Positions 53,894 to 62,747 of a stretch of 64,000 nucleotides of DNA are shown one piece after another. The stretch comes from Polaribacter filamentus (GTDB taxonomy: Bacteria; Bacteroidota; Bacteroidia; Flavobacteriales; Flavobacteriaceae), in the NCBI RefSeq assembly GCF_002943715.1, contig NZ_MQUA01000013.1, positions 248,001 to 312,000 on the forward strand, read 5' to 3'. A program made the translations under genes and the position numbers. The notes beneath the pieces are model-generated. The model worked only from the letters and a program-made list of their open reading frames with translations, was not told the origin of the DNA and made no database searches. Positions within the stretch are counted from its first letter, which is position 1; each line of letters opens with the position of its first letter.

Positions 53894-55078
53894 TTATTTT
53901 AAAAGTTGATAAGACTGCTTAGCAATCTCAATTTCTTCGTTAGTGGGGATAACCAATATTTTTATTTTAGAGTTTTTTGACTGAATTTCTGTAATTTCTT
54001 TTGATCTAATTTTGTTTTTAAGGTCATCTAATTCTATACCTAAAAAATTTAGATTTTCACAAGCCATTTCTCTCATTAAGGATGAATTTTCTCCAATTCC
54101 GGCTGTAAAAACAATCGCATCTAACCCGTTTAAAATAGCAGCATAAGAGCCAATATATTTTTTAAGTCTATGACTTGCCAAATCTAACGCATTTTGGCAG
54201 TCGATATTTCCCTTAGCTGCTTTTTCAGAAATTTCTCTTAAATCAGAAAAACCAGTTAAACCTTTTAAACCGGATTCTTTTTGTAATAAATTATTTACTT
54301 CTTCTGCCGATTTATTGAGTTTTTTCATCAGAAAGAAAATGACAGATTGATCAATGTCACCAGCTCTAGTGCCCATAATTAAACCATTTGTTGGTCCAAA
54401 GCCTAAAGAGGTTTCTATACTTTCTCCGTCTTTTATAGCGGTCATACTACAACCGTTTCCCAGGTGGATTGTGATCAAATTTTTAGATTTTTCGCCTAAA
54501 TATTCAATCGCTTTTTCGGATACATATTTATGACTTGTACCGTGAAAACCATAGGCTCTAATTTTATGATCTTCTAAATACGAATTCGGAATTGCATATT
54601 GATATGCTACTTTTGGCATTGTTTGATGAAAAGCAGTATCAAAGATAGCAATCTGTTTTGCCGATGTAAAAATAGTTTCGGCAATTTCTATACCCGTTAA
54701 GTTTGCAGGATTATGCAAAGGAGCTAAATCAAATAACTCGCGAATACTATCTTTAACCTCTTGATTTACAATTGTTGTTTTACTAAATTTACTTCCTCCA
54801 TGAACAATTCTGTGGCCAACTACTTCAATTTCATCCACAGCGTTTATAACGCCAATTTTAGCATCTAGTAAAGTCTTTGTAATGTTTTGTAAACCAATTT
54901 CGTGATTTTTAATTGGTAAAATTTCTGAATATTTTTCTCCCTCTTTTTCATGCGTAAAAATGGTGTTATCCGTGCCTATTCTTTCAATTAAACCAACGCA
55001 TTTTACAGTTTCACTTGGCATTTCAATTACTTGATATTTTAACGAAGAAGAACCTGCATTTAAAACTAAAATATTCAT
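53894..55078 (-). CDS. ackA: acetate kinase
   Basis: 394 residues. It interconverts acetyl phosphate plus ADP with acetate plus ATP. Motifs: VLNAGSSSLKYQVI at the start, HGGSKFSKTTIV, FHGTSHKYVSEKA, HLGNGCSMTAIKDG and GFGPTNGLIMGTRAGDID, and the late FTAGIGENSSLMRE. It starts 2 bases after the pta stop, so the two genes form the pta-ackA overflow module. Confidence 0.96.
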   Translation of the reverse strand: MNILVLNAGSSSLKYQVIEMPSETVKCVGLIERIGTDNTIFTHEKEGEKYSEILPIKNHEIGLQNITKTLLDAKIGVINAVDEIEVVGHRIVHGGSKFSKTTIVNQEVKDSIRELFDLAPLHNPANLTGIEIAETIFTSAKQIAIFDTAFHQTMPKVAYQYAIPNSYLEDHKIRAYGFHGTSHKYVSEKAIEYLGEKSKNLITIHLGNGCSMTAIKDGESIETSLGFGPTNGLIMGTRAGDIDQSVIFFLMKKLNKSAEEVNNLLQKESGLKGLTGFSDLREISEKAAKGNIDCQNALDLASHRLKKYIGSYAAILNGLDAIVFTAGIGENSSLMREMACENLNFLGIELDDLKNKIRSKEITEIQSKNSKIKILVIPTNEEIEIAKQSYQLLK

Positions 55079-55080
55079 AT

Positions 55081-57174
55081 TTATTCTTGATTTGCTTGAA
55101 TAGCAGTTAATAAAACGGTGTTAAAAATATCTTCTACAGTGCAACCTCTGCTTAAATCGTTCACAGGTTTATTTAAACCTTGCAACATGGGGCCAATTGC
55201 CAAGGCGCCTGTTTCTCTTTGAATTGCTTTATAGGTATTGTTTCCTGTATTTAAATCAGGAAAAATTAAAACGGATGCTTGACCAGCTACTTTAGAATTT
55301 GGCATTTTTGTTTTTGCAACAGACATATCTACGGCAGCATCATATTGAATAGGACCTTCAATCAATAAATCAGGGTTTAACTTTTTAGCAATTTCAGTTG
55401 CTTTTCTAACTTTCTCAACTTCTTCCCCTTTTCCAGAGCTTCCAGAAGAATATGATAACATCGCTACTCTTGCTTTAATTCCGAATGCTTCTGCAGATTT
55501 TGCTGATGAAATTGCTATTTCGGCTAATTCCTCTGCATTCGGATTTGGGTTTACAGCACAATCTCCCATCACAGAAACTCTGTCTGATAAACACATAAAA
55601 AATACAGAGGAAACTACTTTAACTCCGGGTTTGGTTTTGATGATTTGCAAGGCTGGTTTTATTGTGTGCATTGTTGTGTGAACAGCGCCTGAAACCATTC
55701 CATCCGCTAAACCATTTAAAATCATTAAGGTTCCATAATAAGAAACGTCTCTGGTTAAATCTATCGCTGTAGTTTCGGTTAAACCTTTATGTTTACGCGC
55801 TTCATAAAGTGTTTTGGCAAAGTAGGCGTTATGAATAGAATTTTCAGGATTTAAGATATTTATTTTGTCTAAATCTATTTGTAATCCTAATTGATCTGCT
55901 TTTTGTTGAATTTCTCTTCGATCGCCCAATAGGGTTAAATCAACAATATTTAATAATTGTAAACGAGCAGCCGCTTCCATAATTCGCTCATCATTTCCTT
56001 CTGGTAAAACAATATGTTTTCTGCAGCTTTTAGCTCTTTGTAACAAATTGTATTGAAACATGCTTGGTGTTAATTTATCCGAACTAAATTTCGATAATAT
56101 TTTATTAAGTCTTTCTACATTAATATACGTATCAAAAGTATCTAAAGCTAATAATATTTTTTTGCTATTAGATGCATAAATTTTAGTTTTTACAGCACCA
56201 ATTTTATTGGATATTCCAAAAGTTCCTCCCTCTACAGTAACAATAGGAACTGTTGACTGCACGCCCTCTATCAATTTTAAAATAGATTCTTCCGGAATTA
56301 AATTTCCTGTTAAAATGATTCCTGCAATTCTTGGATAATTACTAGAAGCATTTGCTTGTAATGCTCCTAAAATAATATCGGCTCTGTCTCCAGGGGTAAT
56401 TACAAGAGCATTTTCTTTAATGCGGGTTAAATAATTACGCAGTTGCATTGCACCAGTACTATAACTTCCGATGGAATTATCTAAAAATTGTTCCCCAAAA
56501 AGTACTTTTCCGTTTAAAGCTTCAGCAACTTCTTTCACAGTTGGATTGGCTAAAAAATTAACTTTAGGAACTACATCTATATGAACCTCTTTTGGAATTA
56601 CTTTTCGCAATTCAGTTTTTATATACTCCATTTCATCAATTTCAATTTTATTAGCAATTAAGCCAATAACATCTACTTCTTTTTGAATAAATGAATTATA
56701 GGTGAGTTGCATGGTATTGATAAAATCTTTCTTCTTTTTATCATTTCCAGCGCCCACAATTAACACAGGAATCCCTAAGTTTTTAGCAACCATTAGATTT
56801 ACATCCAATTCAGTAAAACCACCTTCGCCAGAAAAATCGGTACCTTCAACTAAGACATAATCGTATTTTGCTTCAAGGTTTTTATATTTTTTAATAATAT
56901 CATGTATAACTTTTTCCTTTTTTCCTTCGCTCAATAATTCAACAACTTCACTTTGTTCAAAAGCATAGCAATCTTCATATTTTATATCTAGATTAAAAAA
57001 ATTAATTGCGGTGTATGTATGATCGTCGTAAAGACCGTTTTTATCTTTGTTGATGATAGGTCTAAAATAACCAACTTTAGAAGATTGATTTAGCATCATT
57101 CTTAAAAAGCCTAATGACACTATAGATTTACCGCTGTTGGGTTCTATAGTAGTAATATAAATTGATTTACTCAT
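55081..57174 (-). CDS. pta: phosphate acetyltransferase (long form)
   Basis: 697 residues, the long three-domain type: an N-terminal BioD-like P-loop domain (1-~215, TTIEPNSGKSIVSLGF), a DRTGG domain (~220-340), and the catalytic PTA domain (~375-690) with LPEGNDERIMEAAARLQLLN, SYSSGSSGKGEEVE and VSGAVHTTMHT. It converts acetyl-CoA and phosphate to acetyl phosphate for AckA. The N-terminal regulatory part suggests metabolite control, as in enteric Pta. Confidence 0.95.
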   Translation of the reverse strand: MSKSIYITTIEPNSGKSIVSLGFLRMMLNQSSKVGYFRPIINKDKNGLYDDHTYTAINFFNLDIKYEDCYAFEQSEVVELLSEGKKEKVIHDIIKKYKNLEAKYDYVLVEGTDFSGEGGFTELDVNLMVAKNLGIPVLIVGAGNDKKKKDFINTMQLTYNSFIQKEVDVIGLIANKIEIDEMEYIKTELRKVIPKEVHIDVVPKVNFLANPTVKEVAEALNGKVLFGEQFLDNSIGSYSTGAMQLRNYLTRIKENALVITPGDRADIILGALQANASSNYPRIAGIILTGNLIPEESILKLIEGVQSTVPIVTVEGGTFGISNKIGAVKTKIYASNSKKILLALDTFDTYINVERLNKILSKFSSDKLTPSMFQYNLLQRAKSCRKHIVLPEGNDERIMEAAARLQLLNIVDLTLLGDRREIQQKADQLGLQIDLDKINILNPENSIHNAYFAKTLYEARKHKGLTETTAIDLTRDVSYYGTLMILNGLADGMVSGAVHTTMHTIKPALQIIKTKPGVKVVSSVFFMCLSDRVSVMGDCAVNPNPNAEELAEIAISSAKSAEAFGIKARVAMLSYSSGSSGKGEEVEKVRKATEIAKKLNPDLLIEGPIQYDAAVDMSVAKTKMPNSKVAGQASVLIFPDLNTGNNTYKAIQRETGALAIGPMLQGLNKPVNDLSRGCTVEDIFNTVLLTAIQANQE

Positions 57175-57715
57175 TCTCTAGAAATTATCCTACAAAAATA
57201 AGGCATAAAAAAATGACTAATTGTGATATTAGTCATTAAATAAATATGAAAGTAAATCAGTTAGAGTGTGTAAAGAACATTTTACCTCCATTCTTTATTG
57301 CCTCTTTTGCATGAGTGTGATTTTCCTCAAAAGTTTCTAAGTCAGTAAACTTGCAAATACCATAAGAATAATGGTATTTAATAATTTCAAAATCTAATTT
57401 AGCATCATAAATTTTTCCTTTTTCCCAATTGATATAATAATCTATATATTTATTTGTTTTTAAATTAGTAGAATATTGAAACTTGTTTTTAGTATCTATT
57501 TGGTAAATAATATAATTAGATTTATTGAGGTTTTTAACAAATGAAATTTGTAAAGAATCTATAGAAGATAATGCTTTCACGGCCTTTTTTATAGCTTTCT
57601 TATAGTAGTTATCTAATTTTGGGGCAAAATAAATTTTTATAGGCGCTTCCCATAAACGCATGAATTCTTTTTTTCCTTTACGGATGTTGCCATAAGAATC
57701 GTGTTTCTTGTACAC

Positions 57716-57720
57716 AATAT
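57716..57720. repeat. 5-bp target site duplication, left copy (AATAT)
   Basis: AATAT directly before the left inverted repeat; the same five bases follow the right repeat at 58998-59002. Deleting one copy plus the IS restores the host gene's frame. Confidence 0.8.
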
Positions 57721-58997
57721 AAGACCGTTGCAAGGAAGTACCTAATAAAAAGCACAAAAATAACACGTAATTATTTATGTTAAATGTTTGATTGTAAGTA
57801 TATTAAGTTGTAAATTTAGTGTATGAAAATACAAAAACAACCAACTTTAGCCGATAGCATTTGCGATTTACGAGCAAGAAAAATTAAAAAGACATTTTTC
57901 ACCCAAATAAACACCCTTATCGATTGGGATACGATCTCTATCCTAATAAATAATGACTATTTAAAAGGAAAAAGTGCCACTGGCAAGCCTTCTTATGATG
58001 GGACATTACTTTTTAAAATGTGTCTTTTACAAAGTTGGTATGGTTTAAGCGATTATGAAGTTGAAGACCGAATAAATGACAGTCTTTCCTTTAGTTATTT
58101 TTGTGGGATGACTATTGAACAGGTTGCTCCAGATCATAGTACTTTAAGTAGGTTTAGAACCGCATTAACCAAAACACAAACCTTCGAAAAATTATTTACC
58201 TCCATAAACAAACAGCTAGAAGCACATAATATCATTGTAAAAACAGGTTTAATAATAGACGCTAGTGTAATAGATACGCCACTTAGACCAAAAGGAAAAA
58301 CAAATTTTAAGGTAACCGAAGACCGCTTTGCAGACCAAGTAGAAGTACACAAAGAATATCCAGATAGTGTCGATAAAGAGGGTACTTGGTTAAAGAAAAG
58401 AGGAAAGTACCATTTTGGGTTTAAAAAGCATCATGTAACGGATAACGAAGGACTTGTTCTAGGAGTACTAACCACAACTGCCAGCAAAAATGAGATTGCA
58501 AATTTGGAGGAAGTTCTAGAAACTGTAAATGTAGCATTACCAAAAGGCATCCCTCTAAAGGCTGATAAAGGGTACCAATCAAAGAAAAATGTTGCGATTT
58601 TAAAGAAGCGTAATTTAAAGAATCATATCCTTAAAAAGGCGGTAAAAAATAAACCGTTAACAAAATGGGAAACTAGATTCAATAAATTAATAGGAAAAAC
58701 AAGGTTTAAAGTAGAACGTACTTTTGGAGGAATAAAATTATGGTTTAAAGGTGGAATTGCAAGATATAGAGGGATGAAAAAAATGCATACACAAAATTTG
58801 ATGGAGGCAATATGCTACAATTTATATCGAAGTCCAGGGATATTTGCGTCTAATTGTAAAAATTAAGGAAAAATGAAGCCTAAAAAAGGCATTTACTCAC
58901 TTAAAATAGAAAAAAAATAGCATAATCGATGTTTTAGCTAAAAAAAAGGGAACTCTAAAAAGTAAAAATAATTAAGTTCGCTTTTTGCAACGGTCTT
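57721..58997 (+). mobile_element. IS5-family insertion sequence, complete, 1277 bp
   Basis: Bounded by perfect 13-base inverted repeats, AAGACCGTTGCAA (57721-57733) and TTGCAACGGTCTT (58985-58997), inside a 5-bp AATAT duplication. It carries one intact transposase gene (57823-58866). Everything needed for movement looks present, so it may be active. Its orientation is opposite to the gene it interrupts. Confidence 0.93.
57823..58866 (+). CDS. IS5 family transposase
   Basis: 347 residues, full length. An N-terminal DUF772-type domain (~45-125, PSYDGTLLFKMCLLQSWYGL, APDHSTLSRFRTAL) is followed by a DDE catalytic domain: Asp146 in LIIDASVIDTP, Asp248 in LKADKGYQSK and Glu298 in KVERTFGGIKLW. 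YHFGFKKHHVTDNEGLVLG is the block typical of IS5. It cuts and rejoins its own 13-base ends. No frameshift or stop disturbs it. Confidence 0.95.
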   Translation: MKIQKQPTLADSICDLRARKIKKTFFTQINTLIDWDTISILINNDYLKGKSATGKPSYDGTLLFKMCLLQSWYGLSDYEVEDRINDSLSFSYFCGMTIEQVAPDHSTLSRFRTALTKTQTFEKLFTSINKQLEAHNIIVKTGLIIDASVIDTPLRPKGKTNFKVTEDRFADQVEVHKEYPDSVDKEGTWLKKRGKYHFGFKKHHVTDNEGLVLGVLTTTASKNEIANLEEVLETVNVALPKGIPLKADKGYQSKKNVAILKKRNLKNHILKKAVKNKPLTKWETRFNKLIGKTRFKVERTFGGIKLWFKGGIARYRGMKKMHTQNLMEAICYNLYRSPGIFASNCKN

Positions 58998-59002
58998 AAT
59001 AT
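58998..59002. repeat. 5-bp target site duplication, right copy (AATAT)
   Basis: AATAT directly after the right inverted repeat, identical to 57716-57720. Confidence 0.8.
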
Positions 59003-59469
59003 CTTTGTAGGTCTCTAAAAATTCATGACTTTTTGGCTCATACGGGACAGAAACTCGTTTTTGATTTTTATAAAAATCTTTATCACTTATAAGTATTAAA
59101 GTGTCTTTTTCTTTAAAAATAAAATTGATTGAATCTTTTTTAGTGATTGCTTCTTTGTGCGTCTTTTTATATTGCCAAAGAGGTATATACCCTCTGGAGT
59201 TTTGTTGAGAAGAAATTTCTTTTATTTTGAAGCTTGTTTTCTAAATTTTTTTAAAATTTGTAACAAGTATTAAGGTGTCTCCATCACTAACTTTAATCCT
59301 TTCTGGATCTATAGCTGTTAACTTCTCGTTCTTAAAAAATTCTTTATAAAATTTTAGCTCTATAAATGTTGAGTCTTTATTTATTTCTTTTTTCTGAGCA
59401 AAAATAGTTAAGGTATAGAGAGTTATAAAAGTGATAAAAATTATGTTTTTCATAGCATTTTTTTTCTTT

Positions 59470-61098
59470 TTAAACCTGCAAAATACCCATATTAAATTTC
59501 TTCTCAATAGGTGCGTGGTTTGCAGCTTCAATTCCCATAGAAATCCAAGTTCTAGTGTCTAAAGGATTTATAATTGCATCTGTCCAGATTCGCGCAGCTG
59601 CATAATATGGAGATATTTGTTTGTCGTAACGCGATTTTATTTTGTCAAATAACTCAGCTTCTTTTTCAGGAGTAATTTCTTCTCCACGTTTTTTTAGCGA
59701 TGCAGTTTCTATTTGTAGTAAAACTTTTGCAGCAGAATTTCCGCTCATAACCGCCAATTCAGCACTTGGCCAAGCAACAATTAATCGTGGGTCATAAGCT
59801 TTACCACACATTGCGTAATTTCCTGCTCCATAAGAATTCCCTATTATAATCGTAAATTTTGGAACTACGGAGTTACTCACGGCATTTACCATTTTTGCGC
59901 CGTCTTTTATAATTCCTCCATGTTCAGATTTTGAGCCAACCATAAAACCTGTAACATCTTGTAAGAATACTAAGGGTATTTTTTTCTGATTACAATTGGC
60001 AATAAAACGTGTTGCTTTATCGGCAGAATCATTATAAATTACACCACCAAATTGCATTTCTCCTTTTTGAGTTTTCACTAATTTTCGTTGATTTGCAACA
60101 ATACCAACTGCCCAACCATCAATTCTTGCATAACCGGTTAAAATAGTTTTTCCGTATCCTTCTTTATATTGTTCAAACTCAGAATTATCAACCAAACGTT
60201 TAATAATTTCGATCATATCATATTGTGCATTTCTCTCTTTTGGCAGAATTCCGAAAATATCATCTTCTTTTTCTTTTGGCGGAAAAGATTCTGTTTTGCT
60301 AAAACCGGCTTTGTCATAATCGCCAATTTTATCAATAATAAATTTTATTTTATCTAGCGCATCTTTATCATCTTTTGCCTTGTAATCTGTAACTCCAGAT
60401 ATTTCACAATGAGTAGTTGCGCCACCTAAAGTTTCGTTGTCAATACTTTCGCCAATGGCAGCTTTTACTAAATAACTTCCCGCTAAAAATATACTTGCAG
60501 TTTTGTCTACAATTAAAGCCTCATCACTCATAATTGGTAAATAAGCACCACCAGCAACACAGCTTCCCATCACCGCAGAAATTTGCGTAATGCCCATGCT
60601 GCTCATTACAGCATTGTTTCTAAAAATGCGTCCAAAATGTTCTTTATCAGGAAAAATTTCATCCTGCAAAGGCAAGTAAACTCCAGCAGAATCCACTAAA
60701 TAAATAATCGGTAATTTGTTTTCTATGGATATTTCTTGCGCACGTAAATTCTTTTTTCCGGTGATAGGAAACCATGCGCCCGCTTTTACAGTGGCATCAT
60801 TTGCAACAACAATACACTGTTTGTTTTTAATGTATCCAATTTTTACGACAACACCTCCAGACGGACAGCCACCGTGTTCGGCATACATTTCTTCACCAGC
60901 AAACGCACCGATTTCTATCGATTTAGCAGTACGATCTAATAAGTAATCAATTCGTTCTCTTGCCGTCATTTTGCCGTTTAAATGATGTCTGTCAATTCTT
61001 TTTTGACCACCACCTAATTTTACTTTCGCAAAACGTCTGCGCAAATCTGAAGCTAATAACTTATTGTGATCTTCGTTTCTATTGAAGTTAATATCCAT
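59470..61098 (-). CDS. acyl-CoA carboxylase beta subunit (methylcrotonyl-CoA carboxylase-like carboxyltransferase)
   Basis: 542 residues. Two crotonase-like lobes: the N-lobe has GKMTARERIDYLLD, EMYAEHGGCPSGGVVVKIG and VDSAGVYLPLQDEIFPD, MGSCVAGGAYLPIMSDEAL; the C-lobe has FLQDVTGFMVGSKSEHGGII and IIGNSYGAGNYAMCGKAYDP. The SAGVYLP and GNYAMCG features point to methylcrotonyl-CoA carboxylase (leucine breakdown) rather than propionyl-CoA carboxylase. The biotin-carrying alpha subunit is not adjacent. It lies near malate synthase and an ScfR-like regulator, which fits short-chain acyl-CoA use. Confidence 0.9.
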   Translation of the reverse strand: MDINFNRNEDHNKLLASDLRRRFAKVKLGGGQKRIDRHHLNGKMTARERIDYLLDRTAKSIEIGAFAGEEMYAEHGGCPSGGVVVKIGYIKNKQCIVVANDATVKAGAWFPITGKKNLRAQEISIENKLPIIYLVDSAGVYLPLQDEIFPDKEHFGRIFRNNAVMSSMGITQISAVMGSCVAGGAYLPIMSDEALIVDKTASIFLAGSYLVKAAIGESIDNETLGGATTHCEISGVTDYKAKDDKDALDKIKFIIDKIGDYDKAGFSKTESFPPKEKEDDIFGILPKERNAQYDMIEIIKRLVDNSEFEQYKEGYGKTILTGYARIDGWAVGIVANQRKLVKTQKGEMQFGGVIYNDSADKATRFIANCNQKKIPLVFLQDVTGFMVGSKSEHGGIIKDGAKMVNAVSNSVVPKFTIIIGNSYGAGNYAMCGKAYDPRLIVAWPSAELAVMSGNSAAKVLLQIETASLKKRGEEITPEKEAELFDKIKSRYDKQISPYYAAARIWTDAIINPLDTRTWISMGIEAANHAPIEKKFNMGILQV

Positions 61099-61135
61099 GA
61101 AAAATGTTTGTATTTATCTGCTAAAATAAGAAATT

Positions 61136-62620
61136 TTAACTGTAAGAAGTAATAATACTTTCAACTGTTTGTGCTATTTCTTTATATTGATTTTCTCTTT
61201 CTAGACGCGTTGGTTCTGCAAATCTTTCTGCGCAATTTTTCACAGAACAGGTTTCGCATGTTACACCAACAAGTTTTTTCTGAAAAGTGTTTTCTTTCAG
61301 AAAAGTAAGTTTCTTTTTTAAATGAGGAGAAAGCAACAATCCAATACTTACACTTCTGTTAATGTCCTTTTTAAAAGGATCTGGAGTTGCGGATGAAAGC
61401 ACTAAATATTCATTTTTTTGATTTTCATATGAGGAAATTTGAATACCAAAAGTGGCTCTTTCTTTTGATGAGTTTTCTAAATCCTGAATTGTTTTTAAAG
61501 AAATCCAACGTCTGCAATAATGCTCATTATTTCTGTTTGCGTGTGGAGATTGTTGTTGGGTAATATGCAGTTCTTTACTGAGTTTAAATTCAGGTGAATT
61601 CTCTTTGTGTGTAAATCGTAAGAAAAATAAATTTTTTATGTTAAAATATTTAGGTAAAATAGTTGTTAAGCGCTGATAAAAAGTTTCTTGAGAGCAATTA
61701 TAATGCTTAATTATTTGATGTAATTTTAAAGGTTGCCATTCTTCTAACTCAAAGAAACTTGTTAATTTTTCTATAAGAGATTTTCTAGAAATAATTAAAG
61801 CACCAGCAAAATAAGAAGCAATAAAGTTATTTAAAACTTGATCAAAACTCTCGAATTTTATCCAAGGAAACGTATAAAGCCTATCTTGAATTTCTAGATA
61901 ATTGTACGCCAATTCTTTGGCGTAAATAAATGTTTTTTGAGCTTCAGAAATGTTTTTATCAATTAAAAGTATTTTGTTTTTTGGGATGTAAATGTTTCTA
62001 ATTTCTCCTAAATTGTCATATCTACAAAGTTCTTTATCATCAATTATATAGCCAAATTCTTCAATTAATATCTCTTCTAAATTGATAGATGTAATTCTTT
62101 TTGATAAATCTAAATGATACGATTTTGCAAATTTTTCCACATCATCTTCGATGTCTTCAAAATAATTATTATGCGCTTCTTGATAAGAACGTAAAGAGGC
62201 TAAAAAGAAACTCTCTCTTGTAAGATTGTAGTTTTGTGCAATCTTTATAATGGTGCTAATAAAGGCATTTACTTTTGCGGGCGCATTGGCAATAATATCA
62301 ATTAAGTTATTTTCTTTTATACCAAATAGTTCTAAAGGTATTTCTTTCAGTATTTTAGACTGTAAGATATCGCCAATTGGTGCAAGATTTTTATCTAGTT
62401 TTAATGAGACAAAATGATCATAAGGAACCTCTAAACTTTCTGAAAGTAATAGTATTTTATCTGTCTTCGGATATTTTTTTCCTTTCTCAATTTCATTTAA
62501 ATAGGATTTTGAGAGTCCGGATAATTTTGACAAACCAAATAGCGAAAGATTCTTCTCTGTTCGTATTTGCTTGAGTTTTAAACCAAAAATTAATCGGATG
62601 TATTCGTCTTCTACCATCAT
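61136..62620 (-). CDS. XRE-type short-chain fatty acid metabolism regulator (ScfR/RamB-like)
   Basis: 494 residues. An HTH_3 domain (~10-68, LKQIRTEKNLSLFGLSKLSG then SKSYLNEIEKGKKYPKTDKI), a long middle IrrE-like region whose would-be zinc motif HExxH is changed (AKELAYNYLE), and a C-terminal DUF2083-like end with Cys455, Cys458 and Cys463 (CETCSVKNC). This is the RamB/ScfR architecture, which controls the glyoxylate cycle and propionate use in actinobacteria. It is divergent from malate synthase, strongly supporting that role here. A -7 TATCTTTG lies 5 bases before the ATG. Confidence 0.9.
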   Translation of the reverse strand: MMVEDEYIRLIFGLKLKQIRTEKNLSLFGLSKLSGLSKSYLNEIEKGKKYPKTDKILLLSESLEVPYDHFVSLKLDKNLAPIGDILQSKILKEIPLELFGIKENNLIDIIANAPAKVNAFISTIIKIAQNYNLTRESFFLASLRSYQEAHNNYFEDIEDDVEKFAKSYHLDLSKRITSINLEEILIEEFGYIIDDKELCRYDNLGEIRNIYIPKNKILLIDKNISEAQKTFIYAKELAYNYLEIQDRLYTFPWIKFESFDQVLNNFIASYFAGALIISRKSLIEKLTSFFELEEWQPLKLHQIIKHYNCSQETFYQRLTTILPKYFNIKNLFFLRFTHKENSPEFKLSKELHITQQQSPHANRNNEHYCRRWISLKTIQDLENSSKERATFGIQISSYENQKNEYLVLSSATPDPFKKDINRSVSIGLLLSPHLKKKLTFLKENTFQKKLVGVTCETCSVKNCAERFAEPTRLERENQYKEIAQTVESIITSYS

Positions 62621-62625
62621 ATATT

Positions 62626-62633
62626 CAAAGATA
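62626..62633 (-). promoter_or_regulatory. -7 element of the ScfR-like gene, nearly leaderless
   Basis: TATCTTTG on the minus strand is an exact TAnnTTTG match only five bases before the first ATG (62618-62620). The transcript would have little or no leader; a second ATG lies directly behind the first. Confidence 0.55.
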
Positions 62634-62676
62634 AGAATAAATAGCGAATGAATTAAAAAAAGTTTTTTATAAATTT

Positions 62677-62690
62677 AGCGAACGTTCGCT
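62677..62690. promoter_or_regulatory. perfect 14-base palindrome AGCGAACGTTCGCT (candidate ScfR operator)
   Basis: A GC-rich perfect palindrome inside a very AT-rich gap, midway between the divergent scfR-like and aceB genes. A half-site AGCGAA recurs at 62643-62648. Position and symmetry make it the best candidate operator in the window. Confidence 0.65.
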
Positions 62691-62747
62691 TGTGGAGTCC
62701 AAAAATTAATTATATCATTGCAGTGTAGAAATTAAATTAGTCTAATT

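Larger units (their letters stand above)
57257..59453 (-). pseudogene. secreted-protein gene disrupted by an IS element and a nonsense codon
   Basis: The gene starts at the ATG on 59451-59453 with a signal peptide (MKNIIFITFITLYTLTIFAQ), reads ERIKVSDGDTLILVTNFKKI, hits TAG at 59241-59243, and goes on in the same frame (KTSFKIKEISSQQNSRGYIP, EPKSHEFLETYKDI) to the IS at 58997. Removing the IS and one copy of the AATAT duplication joins ...LETYKDI to VYKKHDSYGNIRKGKKEF in frame, ending at 57257 (KNGGKMFFTHSN). The rejoined protein would be ~305 residues, secreted, Lys/Tyr-rich, without T9SS tail or known domain. It is dead twice over: IS and TAG. Confidence 0.85.
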
